23,221 nucleotides of DNA, taken from positions 1 through 23,221 of the forward strand of contig DAOPKE010000041.1 in NCBI GenBank assembly GCA_035390965.1, written 5' to 3'. The notes below the pieces were generated by a model that did not search any database, had not been told where the DNA came from, and worked only from the letters and a program-made list of their open reading frames with translations. Source of the stretch: GWF2-43-63 sp035390965. Lineage in GTDB: Bacteria; Bacteroidota; Bacteroidia; Bacteroidales; DTU049. Both the position numbers and the translations under genes were made by a program. Of this stretch, positions 1 to 7,439 are shown one piece after another. Position 1 is the first letter of the stretch. Every line of letters begins with the position of its first letter.

Positions 1-23
1 TGAATATATTTCTGTTTTTGTGA

Positions 24-320
24 GTGTTACGTGTTTTTCAGCAGACCCTATTTAATTCGGGATCGTTTCATAAAGTTGAATTGCTTGCTGGCGAAAACGG
101 GCTCCTATGCTTCAAACACGATGTAATGCAATATTTTACTTCGTACACCGGATTGCAGAATGTATTGAAAGCCAATGCGGTTGATCTGAATGATCAGGCA
201 ATGATTTATCAGGTTTTGTCCAAACACATTCTGAATCAGCTTCGCAAACCTTTTCATAGATTGAGATATCCCGAAATAAAAAATGCCGGAGATGATAAGC
301 TGCAGGTCGTGAACCGGTAG
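24..320 (+). CDS. Small hypothetical protein (possibly a 3' gene remnant)
   Basis: An open frame of 98 codons from a GTG that follows an in-frame TGA at 21-23, so it cannot extend further upstream in this frame. I do not recognise the protein. It has an ordinary mix of charged and hydrophobic residues, no signal peptide and no transmembrane segment, and ends in DDKLQVVNR. A convincing intrinsic terminator lies 25 bases after the stop on the same strand, which suggests a transcribed + strand gene ends here. The GTG start and the AT-rich sequence before it are weak, so this could instead be the frameshifted end of a gene that begins before the window. Another possible start is the ATG at codon 35. 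Confidence 0.4.
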   Translation: MLRVFQQTLFNSGSFHKVELLAGENGLLCFKHDVMQYFTSYTGLQNVLKANAVDLNDQAMIYQVLSKHILNQLRKPFHRLRYPEIKNAGDDKLQVVNR

Positions 321-345
321 AGCAGAACAAAAGACATTCACTTCA

Positions 346-382
346 ACACATCGCCAGGCTTATCTGAGCGATGTGTTTTTTT
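346..382 (+). terminator. Intrinsic terminator
   Basis: Nine-base perfect stem (ACACATCGC at 346-354, GCGATGTGT at 368-376), a 13-base loop, and a run of seven T ending at 382. It closes the transcription unit of the small ORF upstream. Confidence 0.8.
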
Positions 383-427
383 GTACCAACAATTTTGAAT
401 GCAATTCATTTATTCATTTTCACTGAA

Positions 428-455
428 TTGCTTAACCAGGCAATGATTACTTTTG
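428..455 (+). promoter_or_regulatory. Bacteroidota-type promoter for the GNAT gene
   Basis: TTG at 428-430 and TACTTTTG at 448-455, a full match to the TAnnTTTG -7 consensus of Bacteroidota primary sigma factor, with a 17-base gap. It lies about 75 bases before the GNAT start codon. Confidence 0.55.
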
Positions 456-531
456 TATTGCAAATGAGCTATGTGACCTATACGTACAGCAACAACAGCA
501 AAACCAACACAAACCGGAAAACAGCGTCATA

Positions 532-981
532 ATGAAAATCGAAAAAATAAGCGAAAACAAGAAACAATTTCTCGATTTGTTGTTGTTGGCTGACGAGCAG
601 GAAAACATGATTGACAAGTATTTATACGATGGCGACTTGTTTGCATTGTACGATGGCGATTTGAAAAGCATTTGCGTTGTATTGCCGATTGACAGCGCTA
701 CCTGCGAATTGAAAAACATTGCAACCTGCGAGAAATATCAGGGCCACGGTTACGGCAGCGCATTGATTCAATTTATCTCGGATTTCTATAAAAAAACCTT
801 CAGCTTTATGCTGGTCGGAACCGGCGAAACACCTCAGATCCTATCGTTTTACGAGCGATGTGGCTTTGAAATGTCGCATCGGATACCGAATTTTTTTACC
901 GACAATTACAACCATCCGATGTTCGACGGCGATATTCAGCTGGTGGATATGATTTATCTGAAAAAGAATTTACGGAAATAG
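532..981 (+). CDS. GNAT family N-acetyltransferase
   Basis: A 149-residue single-domain protein of the GNAT fold, which transfers an acetyl group from acetyl-CoA to an amine. The acetyl-CoA pyrophosphate-binding motif A is visible as QGHGYGSAL at about residues 70-78 (consensus Q/RxxGxG/A). It is followed by the typical SFYERCGF segment around residue 105 and a C-terminal strand with DNY and DMIYL. The pattern of the last third resembles the YvbK-like GNAT group of Firmicutes, but the natural substrate of that group is not settled, so I give none. It is a stand-alone gene with its own TAnnTTTG promoter; the next gene starts 114 bases later. The start follows the first ATG with an A-rich upstream region. 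Confidence 0.85.
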   Translation: MKIEKISENKKQFLDLLLLADEQENMIDKYLYDGDLFALYDGDLKSICVVLPIDSATCELKNIATCEKYQGHGYGSALIQFISDFYKKTFSFMLVGTGETPQILSFYERCGFEMSHRIPNFFTDNYNHPMFDGDIQLVDMIYLKKNLRK

Positions 982-1095
982 ACTCAGTATTTGTGCTGCG
1001 CCGGCAAAACGTACATCGCATGCAAATAAGCAACCGTGCGATGAACAATGAGATAGAAAATTGAACGACGCATTAAAACAAAACAAGGAAATCCC

Positions 1096-1593
1096 ATGCA
1101 GAAAAAGTCTTTAGTGGTAATTGATATTCAAAATGACATTACCAAAAACTACAAGGAAATCATTGACAATGTGAATCGGTCAATAGATTGGGCCGTGGAA
1201 AATGAAATTCATGTCGTTTACATAAAGCATTATAATTTATCTGCCGGCACCAGGACTTTCAAACCTGATACCCGTGGGTCTGAATTGGTTTCGGACATGA
1301 AATTGGTTTCCGAAAACATTTTCGAGAAATCCAAAGGCAACGCATTGACCAGCGAAGCTTTTACTGACTTTATCAGAAAAAATGAAATCAGCGAATTTTA
1401 CATTGCAGGAGCAGACGCCATTGCCTGCGTGAAATCAACAGTATTTAATATGCGCAAGGAAAACTACAAAGTAACAGTCATATCCGATTGTATTACGAGT
1501 TATGATAAAAGGAAAATTGACGAAATGCTGAAGTATTACGAAAAAAATGGCAGTAGAATAATTAAATTGAAGGACTTATTGGATTCGAAATAG
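1096..1593 (+). CDS. Isochorismatase-family cysteine hydrolase
   Basis: A 165-residue cytoplasmic alpha/beta hydrolase of the isochorismatase-like (nicotinamidase-related) superfamily. The catalytic set is visible: Asp10 in VVIDIQND, a lysine in the FEKSKGNALTS segment (Lys78 or Lys80), and the nucleophile Cys111 in IAGADAIACVKST, preceded by the family's cis-peptide region. Length is slightly short but within the family. The real substrate (nicotinamide, isochorismate, carbamoyl or other amides) cannot be read from the sequence. AAGGAA five bases before the ATG is one of the few Shine-Dalgarno-like sites in the window. An inverted repeat (CATCGCA at 1014-1020, TGCGATG at 1037-1043) lies in the leader. 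A repeat copy with terminator shape follows the stop codon by eight bases. Confidence 0.85.
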   Translation: MQKKSLVVIDIQNDITKNYKEIIDNVNRSIDWAVENEIHVVYIKHYNLSAGTRTFKPDTRGSELVSDMKLVSENIFEKSKGNALTSEAFTDFIRKNEISEFYIAGADAIACVKSTVFNMRKENYKVTVISDCITSYDKRKIDEMLKYYEKNGSRIIKLKDLLDSK

Positions 1594-1601
1594 GGGGCCT
1601 G

Positions 1602-1676
1602 CAACCCAAGCCACCTGCTGCTTCGCATCCAGTGGCATTTTTTTGCGCTTTCGGCTGATCGCGAGCGCTCGCCTCA
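1602..1676 (+). repeat. 75-bp direct repeat, copy A (terminator-like)
   Basis: About 92 percent identical to 1780-1854 (six mismatches in 75 by eye). Contains GCCAC, a 17-base loop, GTGGC and a seven-T run, so it could terminate the isochorismatase transcript. Its first 13 bases, CAACCCAAGCCAC, equal the sequence just after the tmRNA 3' end read on the other strand. Confidence 0.75.
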
Positions 1677-1779
1677 AAATTAAATAATCGAATTGTACCA
1701 TAAATAAATTCCGGTTTGTAAGCCGTGCTCAAAGTCGCAAAAGGGGCTGGCTTCGCCGAGCCCATTTGGGGGGGGCCAT

Positions 1780-1854
1780 CAACCCAAGCCACAAGCTGCT
1801 TTGCATCCGGTGGCATTTTTTTGCACTTTCGGCTGATCGCAAGCGCTCGCCTCA
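1780..1854 (+). repeat. 75-bp direct repeat, copy B (terminator-like)
   Basis: Second copy of the 1602-1676 repeat, abutting the ssrA terminator. It keeps the GCCAC/GTGGC stem and the T run. The 103 bases between the copies (1677-1779) hold no supported gene, only AT-rich and G-rich non-coding sequence. Confidence 0.75.
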
Positions 1855-1858
1855 GCGC

Positions 1859-1892
1859 AAAAAAAAGCCACTTTCCGAAAGGAAAGTGGCTT
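1859..1892 (-). terminator. Intrinsic terminator of ssrA
   Basis: On the minus strand: AAGCCACTTTCC, a TTTC loop, GGAAAGTGGCTT, then a T run to 1859. The stem is 12 bp with no mismatches and starts seven bases past the mature tmRNA 3' end. Confidence 0.85.
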
Positions 1893-1898
1893 GGGTTG

Positions 1899-2273
1899 TG
1901 GAGCTGGAGGGGTTCGAACCCTCGTCCAAACAGCGGACAATGGAGCTTTCTACATGCTTAGCTTCTGGTTGGTTTTCGTGTGCAAACCGGGGAGAAACGG
2001 GCCCTATCTGCACCTTATCCTTTTATTTTTTAGCAGACGACCAAAGGCATATCAATCTGCGATTCCGGCATTTGCGGTGCCTCGGTCCAGACGCGGTCGG
2101 TCAGCGCTTCCGGGGAGACAAATGGGGCCTAAACATTCCGCTTAGGCAGCCATTGCGAACGAGTTATCGTTGCCTGTTATTATAGTGTTGCCCGTGGTTT
2201 TTACGGAGAATACGGACGTCCTCCGGCATGCTTACTTCACCACCTCAACTGCTGTCAAAACCAATACAGCCCC
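1899..2273 (-). ncRNA. ssrA: Transfer-messenger RNA (tmRNA)
   Basis: One-piece tmRNA of about 375 nt, which rescues ribosomes stalled on broken mRNA. The 5' end GGGGCTGTATTGG (2273 downward) pairs with CAGCTCC before the 3' discriminator A, giving a seven-pair acceptor stem with one G-U. The T arm GGGGTTCGAACCCTC is intact. CCA is not encoded (CAA follows), so it must be added after transcription. The tag frame at 2145-2174 reads GNDNSFAMAA followed by TAA, with GGC as the likely resume codon; AMAA/ALAA endings are usual in Bacteroidota. A TAnnTTTG element lies 16 bases upstream of the mature 5' end and a strong terminator follows. Any protein-coding frames across this interval are accidental. 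Confidence 0.96.
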
Positions 2274-2288
2274 AGTAGAAATGCTTTG

Positions 2289-2296
2289 CAAAGATA
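2289..2296 (-). promoter_or_regulatory. Promoter -7 element of ssrA
   Basis: TATCTTTG on the minus strand, matching TAnnTTTG. I see no TTG at the right distance upstream; that region consists of tandem CACAACT units. Confidence 0.5.
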
Positions 2297-2490
2297 CAAC
2301 AAAGTTGTGAGTTGTGAGTGGCCAGTTGTGAGTTAAATTGAGGACAAGCAACATTCAATCCGCCGTGGCGAAACAACGGTCTGCACAGTGCATTGTGCTG
2401 TGGACCGCCTGCCTCATGCGCTAACGTCACCTTTAAACTTTAGAACTTTAAAAACTTTCAACTCGTAGCGCTTGCTGCGCTTCGCGCTAC
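2297..2490. other. Intergenic region with short tandem and inverted repeats
   Basis: No supported gene. It holds GTTGTGAGT-type tandem units (about 2304-2334), a CTTTAAACTTTAGAACTTTAA-like low-complexity stretch (about 2430-2460), and an inverted repeat GTAGCGC/GCGCTAC (2465-2471 and 2484-2490) that overlaps the stop codon of the minus-strand regulator. The last could form a hairpin at the end of that mRNA but has no T run. Confidence 0.5.
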
Positions 2491-3647
2491 GCCAGCGGCC
2501 GTGCAAACAGCTTCACATCCTTATCCGTTATTTCTTTTCCGGAAAGAATAATCAATCGCTCAACAACATTGCGCAACTCGCGGATGTTGCCGGTCCACTG
2601 AAGTTTTTTCAATTCATCGATGGCTTTATTCGTGAACTCTTTGGCAGGTTTTCCCTGCGTGATTGCAATGTCATTGGCAAAATGTTCAACCAGCAGCGGA
2701 ATATCTTCAAGTCGCTCGCGGAGCGGCGGAACATGAATGATAATTACCGACAGACGATGGTATAGATCTTCGCGGAAATTACTTTTCGAAATTTCGTCTT
2801 TCACGTTTTTATTGGTGGCAGCTACTACACGAACATCAACCGAAATTTCTTTTTCGCCACCTACGCGCGTGATTTTGTTTTCCTGCAGCGCGCGCAAAAC
2901 CTTTGCCTGCGCCGAAAGACTCATGTCGCCGATTTCATCGAGAAACAAAGTACCGCCGCTGGCCAGTTCGAAATCGCCTTTGCGTTGTTTGATGGCTGAA
3001 GTAAATGAACCTTTTTCATGACCGAATAATTGGCTCTCAATCAGCTCGCTCGGAATGGCCGCACAATTTACTTCAATAAACGAATTCCCTGCCCTGGCAC
3101 TAAGTTCATGCAGCCAGCGTGCAACCAGTTCTTTTCCGGTTCCGTTTTCGCCAGTGATTAAAACGCGCGCATCGGTTGGAGCAACACGTTCAATCATTTC
3201 CTTGATCTGCATGATGGCAGGAGACTCACCAATGATTTCGTACGCCTTCGAAATTTTCTGTTTCAGCTTGCGCGTTTCAGTAACCAAAGAATGACGGTCG
3301 AGTGCATTGCGAACGGTCACCAGCAAGCGATTGAGATCGGGCGGCTTTGAAATATAATCAAACGCACCACGCTTTATGGCTTCCACAGCTGTGTCTATAT
3401 TGCCATGACCCGAAATCATGACCACCGGAACATCGCTCAGCTCCTGAATTTTCTCCAGCACTTCAAGTCCGTCCATCTGCGGCATTTTTATGTCGCACAG
3501 CACCACATCGAATTTATTGGCTCTAATCAATTCAAGTGCTTTGATGCCATTTTCAGCTTCAGTGACTTTAAATTTTTCGTATTCCAGAATTTCGCGCAGG
3601 GTTTTGCGAATCGGTTGTTCGTCGTCGATGATCAGTATAGAACTCAT
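2487..3647 (-). CDS. Sigma-54-type response regulator without DNA-binding domain
   Basis: A 386-residue NtrC/AtoC-like protein. A receiver domain (about 1-120) has the acidic pair Asp8-Asp9, phosphoacceptor Asp52 and Lys101. An AAA+ domain (about 138-375) has Walker A GENGTGKE (166-173), Walker B GGTLFLDE (231-238) and REDLYHRL with likely arginine fingers Arg292 and Arg298. The loop that contacts sigma-54, GAFTGA in most family members, reads GSFTSA here (213-218). The protein ends just after the AAA+ C-terminal helices, so the usual Fis-type helix-turn-helix (about 60-80 further residues) is absent. It may act from solution as FlgR-type activators do, or have another role. No partner kinase is adjacent; the downstream kinase has its own OmpR regulator. 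The final codons run into an inverted repeat. Confidence 0.9.
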   Translation of the reverse strand: MSSILIIDDEQPIRKTLREILEYEKFKVTEAENGIKALELIRANKFDVVLCDIKMPQMDGLEVLEKIQELSDVPVVMISGHGNIDTAVEAIKRGAFDYISKPPDLNRLLVTVRNALDRHSLVTETRKLKQKISKAYEIIGESPAIMQIKEMIERVAPTDARVLITGENGTGKELVARWLHELSARAGNSFIEVNCAAIPSELIESQLFGHEKGSFTSAIKQRKGDFELASGGTLFLDEIGDMSLSAQAKVLRALQENKITRVGGEKEISVDVRVVAATNKNVKDEISKSNFREDLYHRLSVIIIHVPPLRERLEDIPLLVEHFANDIAITQGKPAKEFTNKAIDELKKLQWTGNIRELRNVVERLIILSGKEITDKDVKLFARPLA

Positions 3648-3905
3648 GCTAATGGCTTTGTTTGCGAAATTACAAAAAAAAATTACTTTCTGCTGACATT
3701 TCAGCGTCAGCAGAAAAAGGCAGACTTTAAGTCATTGCTGACCTGGAATTTTATCTGACTGGCAAGGCAGACGTCGGGGATATAGGCCATAGCACCCAAC
3801 AGCCAGTCCGCCTGCCGGCGGAATTCCGGGACCGCCCTTATGCTCAATTAAATTGCCCGGCACAGCTTGAAGCGGTATAAACTCCTGTCAAAATGTTGGG
3901 TGCTC
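3648..3905. other. Intergenic region with an 11-bp perfect hairpin
   Basis: No supported gene. The main structure is a perfect inverted repeat, TTTCTGCTGAC at 3687-3697 and GTCAGCAGAAA at 3706-3716 with an eight-base loop, 40 bases upstream of the minus-strand sigma-54-type regulator. It could be an operator or a 5' leader hairpin. The rest (about 3720-3900) is more GC-rich and I see nothing in it. Confidence 0.5.
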
Positions 3906-3947
3906 AAAAAAAAACCTGCCGGCTAATGTTTCCAATAGCCAGACAGG
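3906..3947 (-). terminator. Intrinsic terminator of the kinase/OmpR-regulator operon
   Basis: On the minus strand: CCTGTCTGGCTA (3947-3936), a 10-base loop, TAGCCGGCAGG (3925-3915), then nine T (3914-3906). The stem has small internal defects. It lies 29 bases past the stop of the OmpR-type regulator. Confidence 0.8.
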
Positions 3948-3976
3948 ACTTTATTATTCTGATTTTCAGAGACGTA

Positions 3977-4681
3977 TTACTTCACCATCATCTTGAAGCC
4001 GAGCCCGTGAACATTCACGATTTCGACCTTGTTGTCATCTTTCAGATACTTACGGATACGGCTGATGAAAACATCCATGCTGCGGCCGATGAAATAGTCA
4101 TCATCGCCCCAGATGGCTTTCAGAGCCACTTCGCGAAGCAAAAGTTCGTTGCGTTTCATGGCCAGCAAACGAATCAGATCGCATTCCTTGCGGGTAAGAT
4201 GCATGGTTTTGTTTTTAATAGTCAGGTTCTGTTCACCAACATCCAGCTTACAATTACCAAATTCAATAATTTCAGTGGTTGTTGTCAGCAACATTTCCTG
4301 AGCACGCTGAACACGTTTCAGAATAGCATCGATGCGGAGCAACAGCTCGTCGGTGCTGAAAGGTTTTACAACATAATCGTCGGCACCTGCACGGAAACCT
4401 TCAACTTTGTCATCTTTCATGTCTTTGGCACTGATTACAATAATAGGAACGCGCTGATCGTAGCGGCGTATTTCCTTAATCATGGTAATACCATCCATTT
4501 TGGGCATCATGATGTCAACCAGCATCAAATCGAATTTCTGCGATTTGAATGTTGCCAGACCTTCTTCGCCATTGGAACAAAGTACAACTTCATACTTGTT
4601 AATTTCAAGGATGTCGCGTACAAGAGTACTCAAAGTGCGGTCATCTTCGACCAGGAGAATTCTGCCTTTTTTCTTTTCCAT
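3977..4681 (-). CDS. OmpR-family response regulator
   Basis: 234 residues. Receiver domain with acidic pair Asp13-Asp14, phosphoacceptor Asp56 (LMLVDIMMPKMDG), and the conserved Lys106 in DDYVVKPF. A winged-helix DNA-binding domain spans about residues 135-234 and ends in the usual VNVHGLGFKM wing. It is encoded five bases after the stop of the histidine kinase, so the two form an operon and a cognate phosphorelay pair. Similar pairs in Bacteroides are called RprX/RprY, but I cannot confirm orthology and give no symbol. Target genes cannot be seen here. An intrinsic terminator closes the operon. Confidence 0.93.
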   Translation of the reverse strand: MEKKKGRILLVEDDRTLSTLVRDILEINKYEVVLCSNGEEGLATFKSQKFDLMLVDIMMPKMDGITMIKEIRRYDQRVPIIVISAKDMKDDKVEGFRAGADDYVVKPFSTDELLLRIDAILKRVQRAQEMLLTTTTEIIEFGNCKLDVGEQNLTIKNKTMHLTRKECDLIRLLAMKRNELLLREVALKAIWGDDDYFIGRSMDVFISRIRKYLKDDNKVEIVNVHGLGFKMMVK

Positions 4682-4686
4682 AATTT

Positions 4687-5949
4687 TTATTTTTCTTGGT
4701 TGTTTAGTTCAAACGGAAATACTATTTCGAATGTGGCTCCTTTGCCAGGACTGCTGTAAACAGAAATATCAGCCCCCATTTGTTTGAGAATTGTTTTTAC
4801 ATAATAAAGTCCGATGCCATGGCCCTTAACATCGTGTTTATTGATAGGTGCGACCCTGTAGAAACGTTCGAAAATCAATTTCTGATGTTCTTTTGCAATC
4901 CCATATCCATCATCGCTAATCAATATAAAAACAGCGTCTTCGTTGGATCTTGTGGACACAGTAACCTTTACTTTTTCGCCACCATATTTAAATGCATTAT
5001 CAATTAAATTGGTAATGACATTTTCGAAATGAGCCAGATCGGCATAAACAAAGTCGTTTTCAGCTTTCAGATCAAAGAAAAGCCGATCCTGATAATCACC
5101 TCTGACGAGCACATAATGATTAACCAGTTTCTGCAAAACCTCATTGGCATTGAGATAATTGAAACGAAGCATAATCTGACCTTCTTCGAGCAGCACCACG
5201 TTCTGAAATTGCTCGGTTTGAGACTGCAGGCGCTTCACCTCATATTGTATCAACTCGGCATAACGATTAACCCGCTCCGGCTGACGTGCCACATCCTCGT
5301 GAATCAGCATTTCGCTCGCCAGTTTAATGCTGGCTATGGGTGTTTTGAATTCATGTGCAATATTGTTGATGGTCTTTACACGCGTGTTGGCATCGCGTTT
5401 GGCTTTCTGCATGCCTCGCAAAAGAATCAAAGATATAAATGCAATCGTGGCAAATCCAAGCATGGAAATAAGCCACCATATATTCATATTTGACAAATTC
5501 AGATAATAACCGATACGATCCGGCGCAATTACACTTACCATAATGGCCGGCTTGTTTTTCTCGTACCAGAATCCCCTGCTCAATTCACTGTTGAAGACAT
5601 CTTCATCCGATATTCCGTCATTCGATTTAAACAATATCTGATTTCCACGGTATATCGAATATTCAAGATTTTCAAGGATTATTATACTCTCAAATTCAGA
5701 CCTTAAAATACTATCGATTACAAAACGCATCTGTTCAAAAGCAGGTTTTTCTCCTGTTTTAAGCTCAATAAATGCCATCCTGTTTCCAAAATCATGGCTC
5801 GATTTGGCCAGCGAAAGCTGTATCAACGTGTAACCCGACTGACGAATAACCGTTCGCGAATAATGTGTCCATAACAATTGCCCCACAATTACCGCTATCA
5901 TTGCAGAAATTGATATATATATCAGAAATTTATATACTTTTGCCGACAT
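4687..5949 (-). CDS. Membrane sensor histidine kinase
   Basis: 420 residues from the chosen ATG at 5949. Transmembrane helix 1 is at about 7-27, a periplasmic sensor region at about 30-155 has no family I recognise, and helix 2 is at about 157-177. The HisKA domain has phosphoacceptor His199 in NNIAHEFKTPIASI. The HATPase_c domain has the N box (NLIDNAFKYGG), the G1 box (DDGYGIA) and the G2 box (GHGIGLYYV). An in-frame ATG 14 codons upstream would add a short acidic-hydrophobic stretch before the natural N-terminus MSAKVYKFLIYI; I prefer the shorter form because positively charged residues then precede helix 1. It is followed directly by its OmpR-type regulator. A divergent gene starts 84 bases away, so the two promoters share the gap. 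Confidence 0.92.
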   Translation of the reverse strand: MSAKVYKFLIYISISAMIAVIVGQLLWTHYSRTVIRQSGYTLIQLSLAKSSHDFGNRMAFIELKTGEKPAFEQMRFVIDSILRSEFESIIILENLEYSIYRGNQILFKSNDGISDEDVFNSELSRGFWYEKNKPAIMVSVIAPDRIGYYLNLSNMNIWWLISMLGFATIAFISLILLRGMQKAKRDANTRVKTINNIAHEFKTPIASIKLASEMLIHEDVARQPERVNRYAELIQYEVKRLQSQTEQFQNVVLLEEGQIMLRFNYLNANEVLQKLVNHYVLVRGDYQDRLFFDLKAENDFVYADLAHFENVITNLIDNAFKYGGEKVKVTVSTRSNEDAVFILISDDGYGIAKEHQKLIFERFYRVAPINKHDVKGHGIGLYYVKTILKQMGADISVYSSPGKGATFEIVFPFELNNQEK

Positions 5950-5965
5950 ACTGAGGGTTTCAAGT

Positions 5966-6000
5966 GTTAAAATTAACTCGAATATAAACACCTTGGTGTT
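5966..6000. promoter_or_regulatory. Two palindromes in the divergent kinase/OsmC promoter region
   Basis: GTTAA-AA-TTAAC at 5966-5977 and AACACC-TT-GGTGTT at 5987-6000, each with a two-base centre. They lie between the divergent kinase and OsmC genes, where a dimeric regulator such as the adjacent OmpR protein could bind. No TAnnTTTG element is visible for either gene. Confidence 0.35.
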
Positions 6001-6032
6001 AAATAAGTATTAAATGTTAAAATATTTTTTTT

Positions 6033-6443
6033 ATGACCTCAAAAGTGCGATACATAGGTGAATTAAGAACTGTTTGTGAACATTTTGCCTCATCATCATC
6101 CATTGAAACCGATGCCCCCATCGATAACCACGGCAAAGGAGAAAAATTTTCACCAACCGACCTGGTGGCCACTTCGCTTGCATCGTGCATGCTCACTGTT
6201 ATTGGTTTGAGCGGACAAACGCTGGGCTTTTCGATCGACGGTGCCACGGCATCCGTAGAAAAATTCATGGGCACCGATCCCCGCAGAATTGTAAAAATAC
6301 GAATCATTATCGATTTTCCAGGTATGTCTTTTTCGGAAAGAGAGCAGCAAATCATTCGACATGCTGCCAGACTCTGTCCTGTAGGGCAAAGTCTTCATCC
6401 CGATCTGGAGCAGGAAATTATTTTTAATTTTGAAAAAAAATAA
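6033..6443 (+). CDS. OsmC-family protein
   Basis: 136 residues, full length for the OsmC/Ohr superfamily of thiol-dependent peroxidases. The two family cysteines are present: Cys52 in SLASCML on the central helix and Cys115 in RLCPVGQSL. Family members reduce organic hydroperoxides with this pair, but the CPVGQ subgroup is less well characterised, so the substrate is open. First gene of a tight + strand run: the next start is three bases after its stop. No signal peptide, so it acts in the cytoplasm. Confidence 0.88.
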   Translation: MTSKVRYIGELRTVCEHFASSSSIETDAPIDNHGKGEKFSPTDLVATSLASCMLTVIGLSGQTLGFSIDGATASVEKFMGTDPRRIVKIRIIIDFPGMSFSEREQQIIRHAARLCPVGQSLHPDLEQEIIFNFEKK

Positions 6444-6446
6444 ACA

Positions 6447-6821
6447 ATGCTTCAAAGCGGACTTACCTACTCTCTCGAAAAAAAAGTAACAGCCGAAGAT
6501 TCGGCCAATACCTATGGTTCGGGCATGGTTGATGTGCTGGCTACGCCTGCCATGATTGCTTTTATGGAAAAAACCTGCTTGTTGCTGGCGCTCGAACACC
6601 TCGAACCGGGTTTCAATACCGTGGGTATTGCTGTCGATATCACACACAACAAAGCCACTCCCATTGGGATGAATATGCGCTGCATCGCCTCACTGCTCGA
6701 AATTGAGGGTAAAATCCTCAAATTTCACGTTGAAGTCTTTGACGATCAAGGAAAAGCCGGTGCCGGATTTCACAAACGTGCCATTATCAATGTCGAAAAA
6801 TTCATGGCAAAACTGAAATGA
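6447..6821 (+). CDS. FlK-like hotdog thioesterase
   Basis: 124 residues with the hotdog fold pattern of the fluoroacetyl-CoA thioesterase (FlK) family. FlK uses Thr42, Glu50 and His76; here Thr33 (LATPAM), Glu41 (FMEKTC) and His67 (DITHNK) have exactly the same spacing of 8 and 26 residues, and the TVGIAV strand between them is also typical. Most relatives outside Streptomyces cattleya do not act on fluoroacetyl-CoA, and the acyl-CoA substrate here is unknown. It sits three bases after the OsmC stop and overlaps the next gene by four bases (ATGA), so translation is probably coupled. Confidence 0.82.
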   Translation: MLQSGLTYSLEKKVTAEDSANTYGSGMVDVLATPAMIAFMEKTCLLLALEHLEPGFNTVGIAVDITHNKATPIGMNMRCIASLLEIEGKILKFHVEVFDDQGKAGAGFHKRAIINVEKFMAKLK

Positions 6822-7438
6822 AAAAAATTGAGTTTATCATATTGTTTGTCTTGGCATCTTGTCCTGCGGCAATGGCGCAATATGATTCTTCTGCAGTTTA
6901 TCCCGACTTTCGTTTCAACGATGGTATTTATCTCACTTTCGACGATTTCAAAAACAACAGACCCGTTTACACCGATTTCGAAATCAAGTACCGGGGGGGC
7001 GCTACCTATCTATATATTATGTGCGCCGATTCTTCCCGTTCCTATGATTGTGAAGTGAAACAACCCTGGGGTTATTGTTTAAACAAAAGCGTTTTTATCC
7101 ATCAGGGTTACGGTGATAATTATTTCCGGCTACAGGTCATTGGAGCTCTCATTCATTATTTTGTCATTGAAATGCAATACTATGACCCTGCTTTCAACGA
7201 TCCCTTCAATCCGTATTCCACTGTGCCCAACAGACGTATTACAAACCGTGAACTCGTGATGGAATGGACGACAGGACGTCGTTTTGAATTCTGCTACAAA
7301 AATTTCAAAATCTTTTTACAGGAAAAGGATCCGCAATTGTTGCAACAACTGGAATCAACAAAGAAAAAGAGGAAAATGATTTACTTTTTCATGCTGAAAT
7401 ACAACGAAAAACACCCTGTTTTCATTAAACAACAATGA
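6818..7438 (+). CDS. Secreted hypothetical protein
   Basis: 206 residues starting with a signal peptide (lysines, then a hydrophobic core to about residue 20, cleavage probably after AMA before QYD). The mature part is rich in aromatic residues, with four cysteines in the middle and C-terminal half and a basic KKKRK stretch near residue 182. I recognise no family. The ATGA overlap with the thioesterase gene and the one-base gap to the symporter put it firmly in the operon. Likely periplasmic; no lipobox, since the Cys in the signal peptide (ASCPA) is followed by further hydrophobic residues and an Ala-X-Ala site, though a lipoprotein cannot be fully excluded. Confidence 0.72.
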   Translation: MKKIEFIILFVLASCPAAMAQYDSSAVYPDFRFNDGIYLTFDDFKNNRPVYTDFEIKYRGGATYLYIMCADSSRSYDCEVKQPWGYCLNKSVFIHQGYGDNYFRLQVIGALIHYFVIEMQYYDPAFNDPFNPYSTVPNRRITNRELVMEWTTGRRFEFCYKNFKIFLQEKDPQLLQQLESTKKKRKMIYFFMLKYNEKHPVFIKQQ

Positions 7439-7439
7439 T

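Noticed and set aside
1899..1940. A tRNA gene on the minus strand
   Set aside because: The T-arm and acceptor end belong to tmRNA; the matching 5' acceptor strand is about 370 bases away, with a tag frame between.
1562..2185. ORFs of 78-139 codons across the ssrA region
   Set aside because: They cover the tmRNA gene, its terminator and repeats and show no protein-like pattern.
3893..4759. 288-codon plus-strand ORF
   Set aside because: Antisense to the OmpR-type regulator and kinase end, which have clear domains and operon structure.
5950..5991. Longer start for the histidine kinase
   Set aside because: It would add 14 residues before a natural lysine-containing N-terminus and would reach into the palindromic promoter region.
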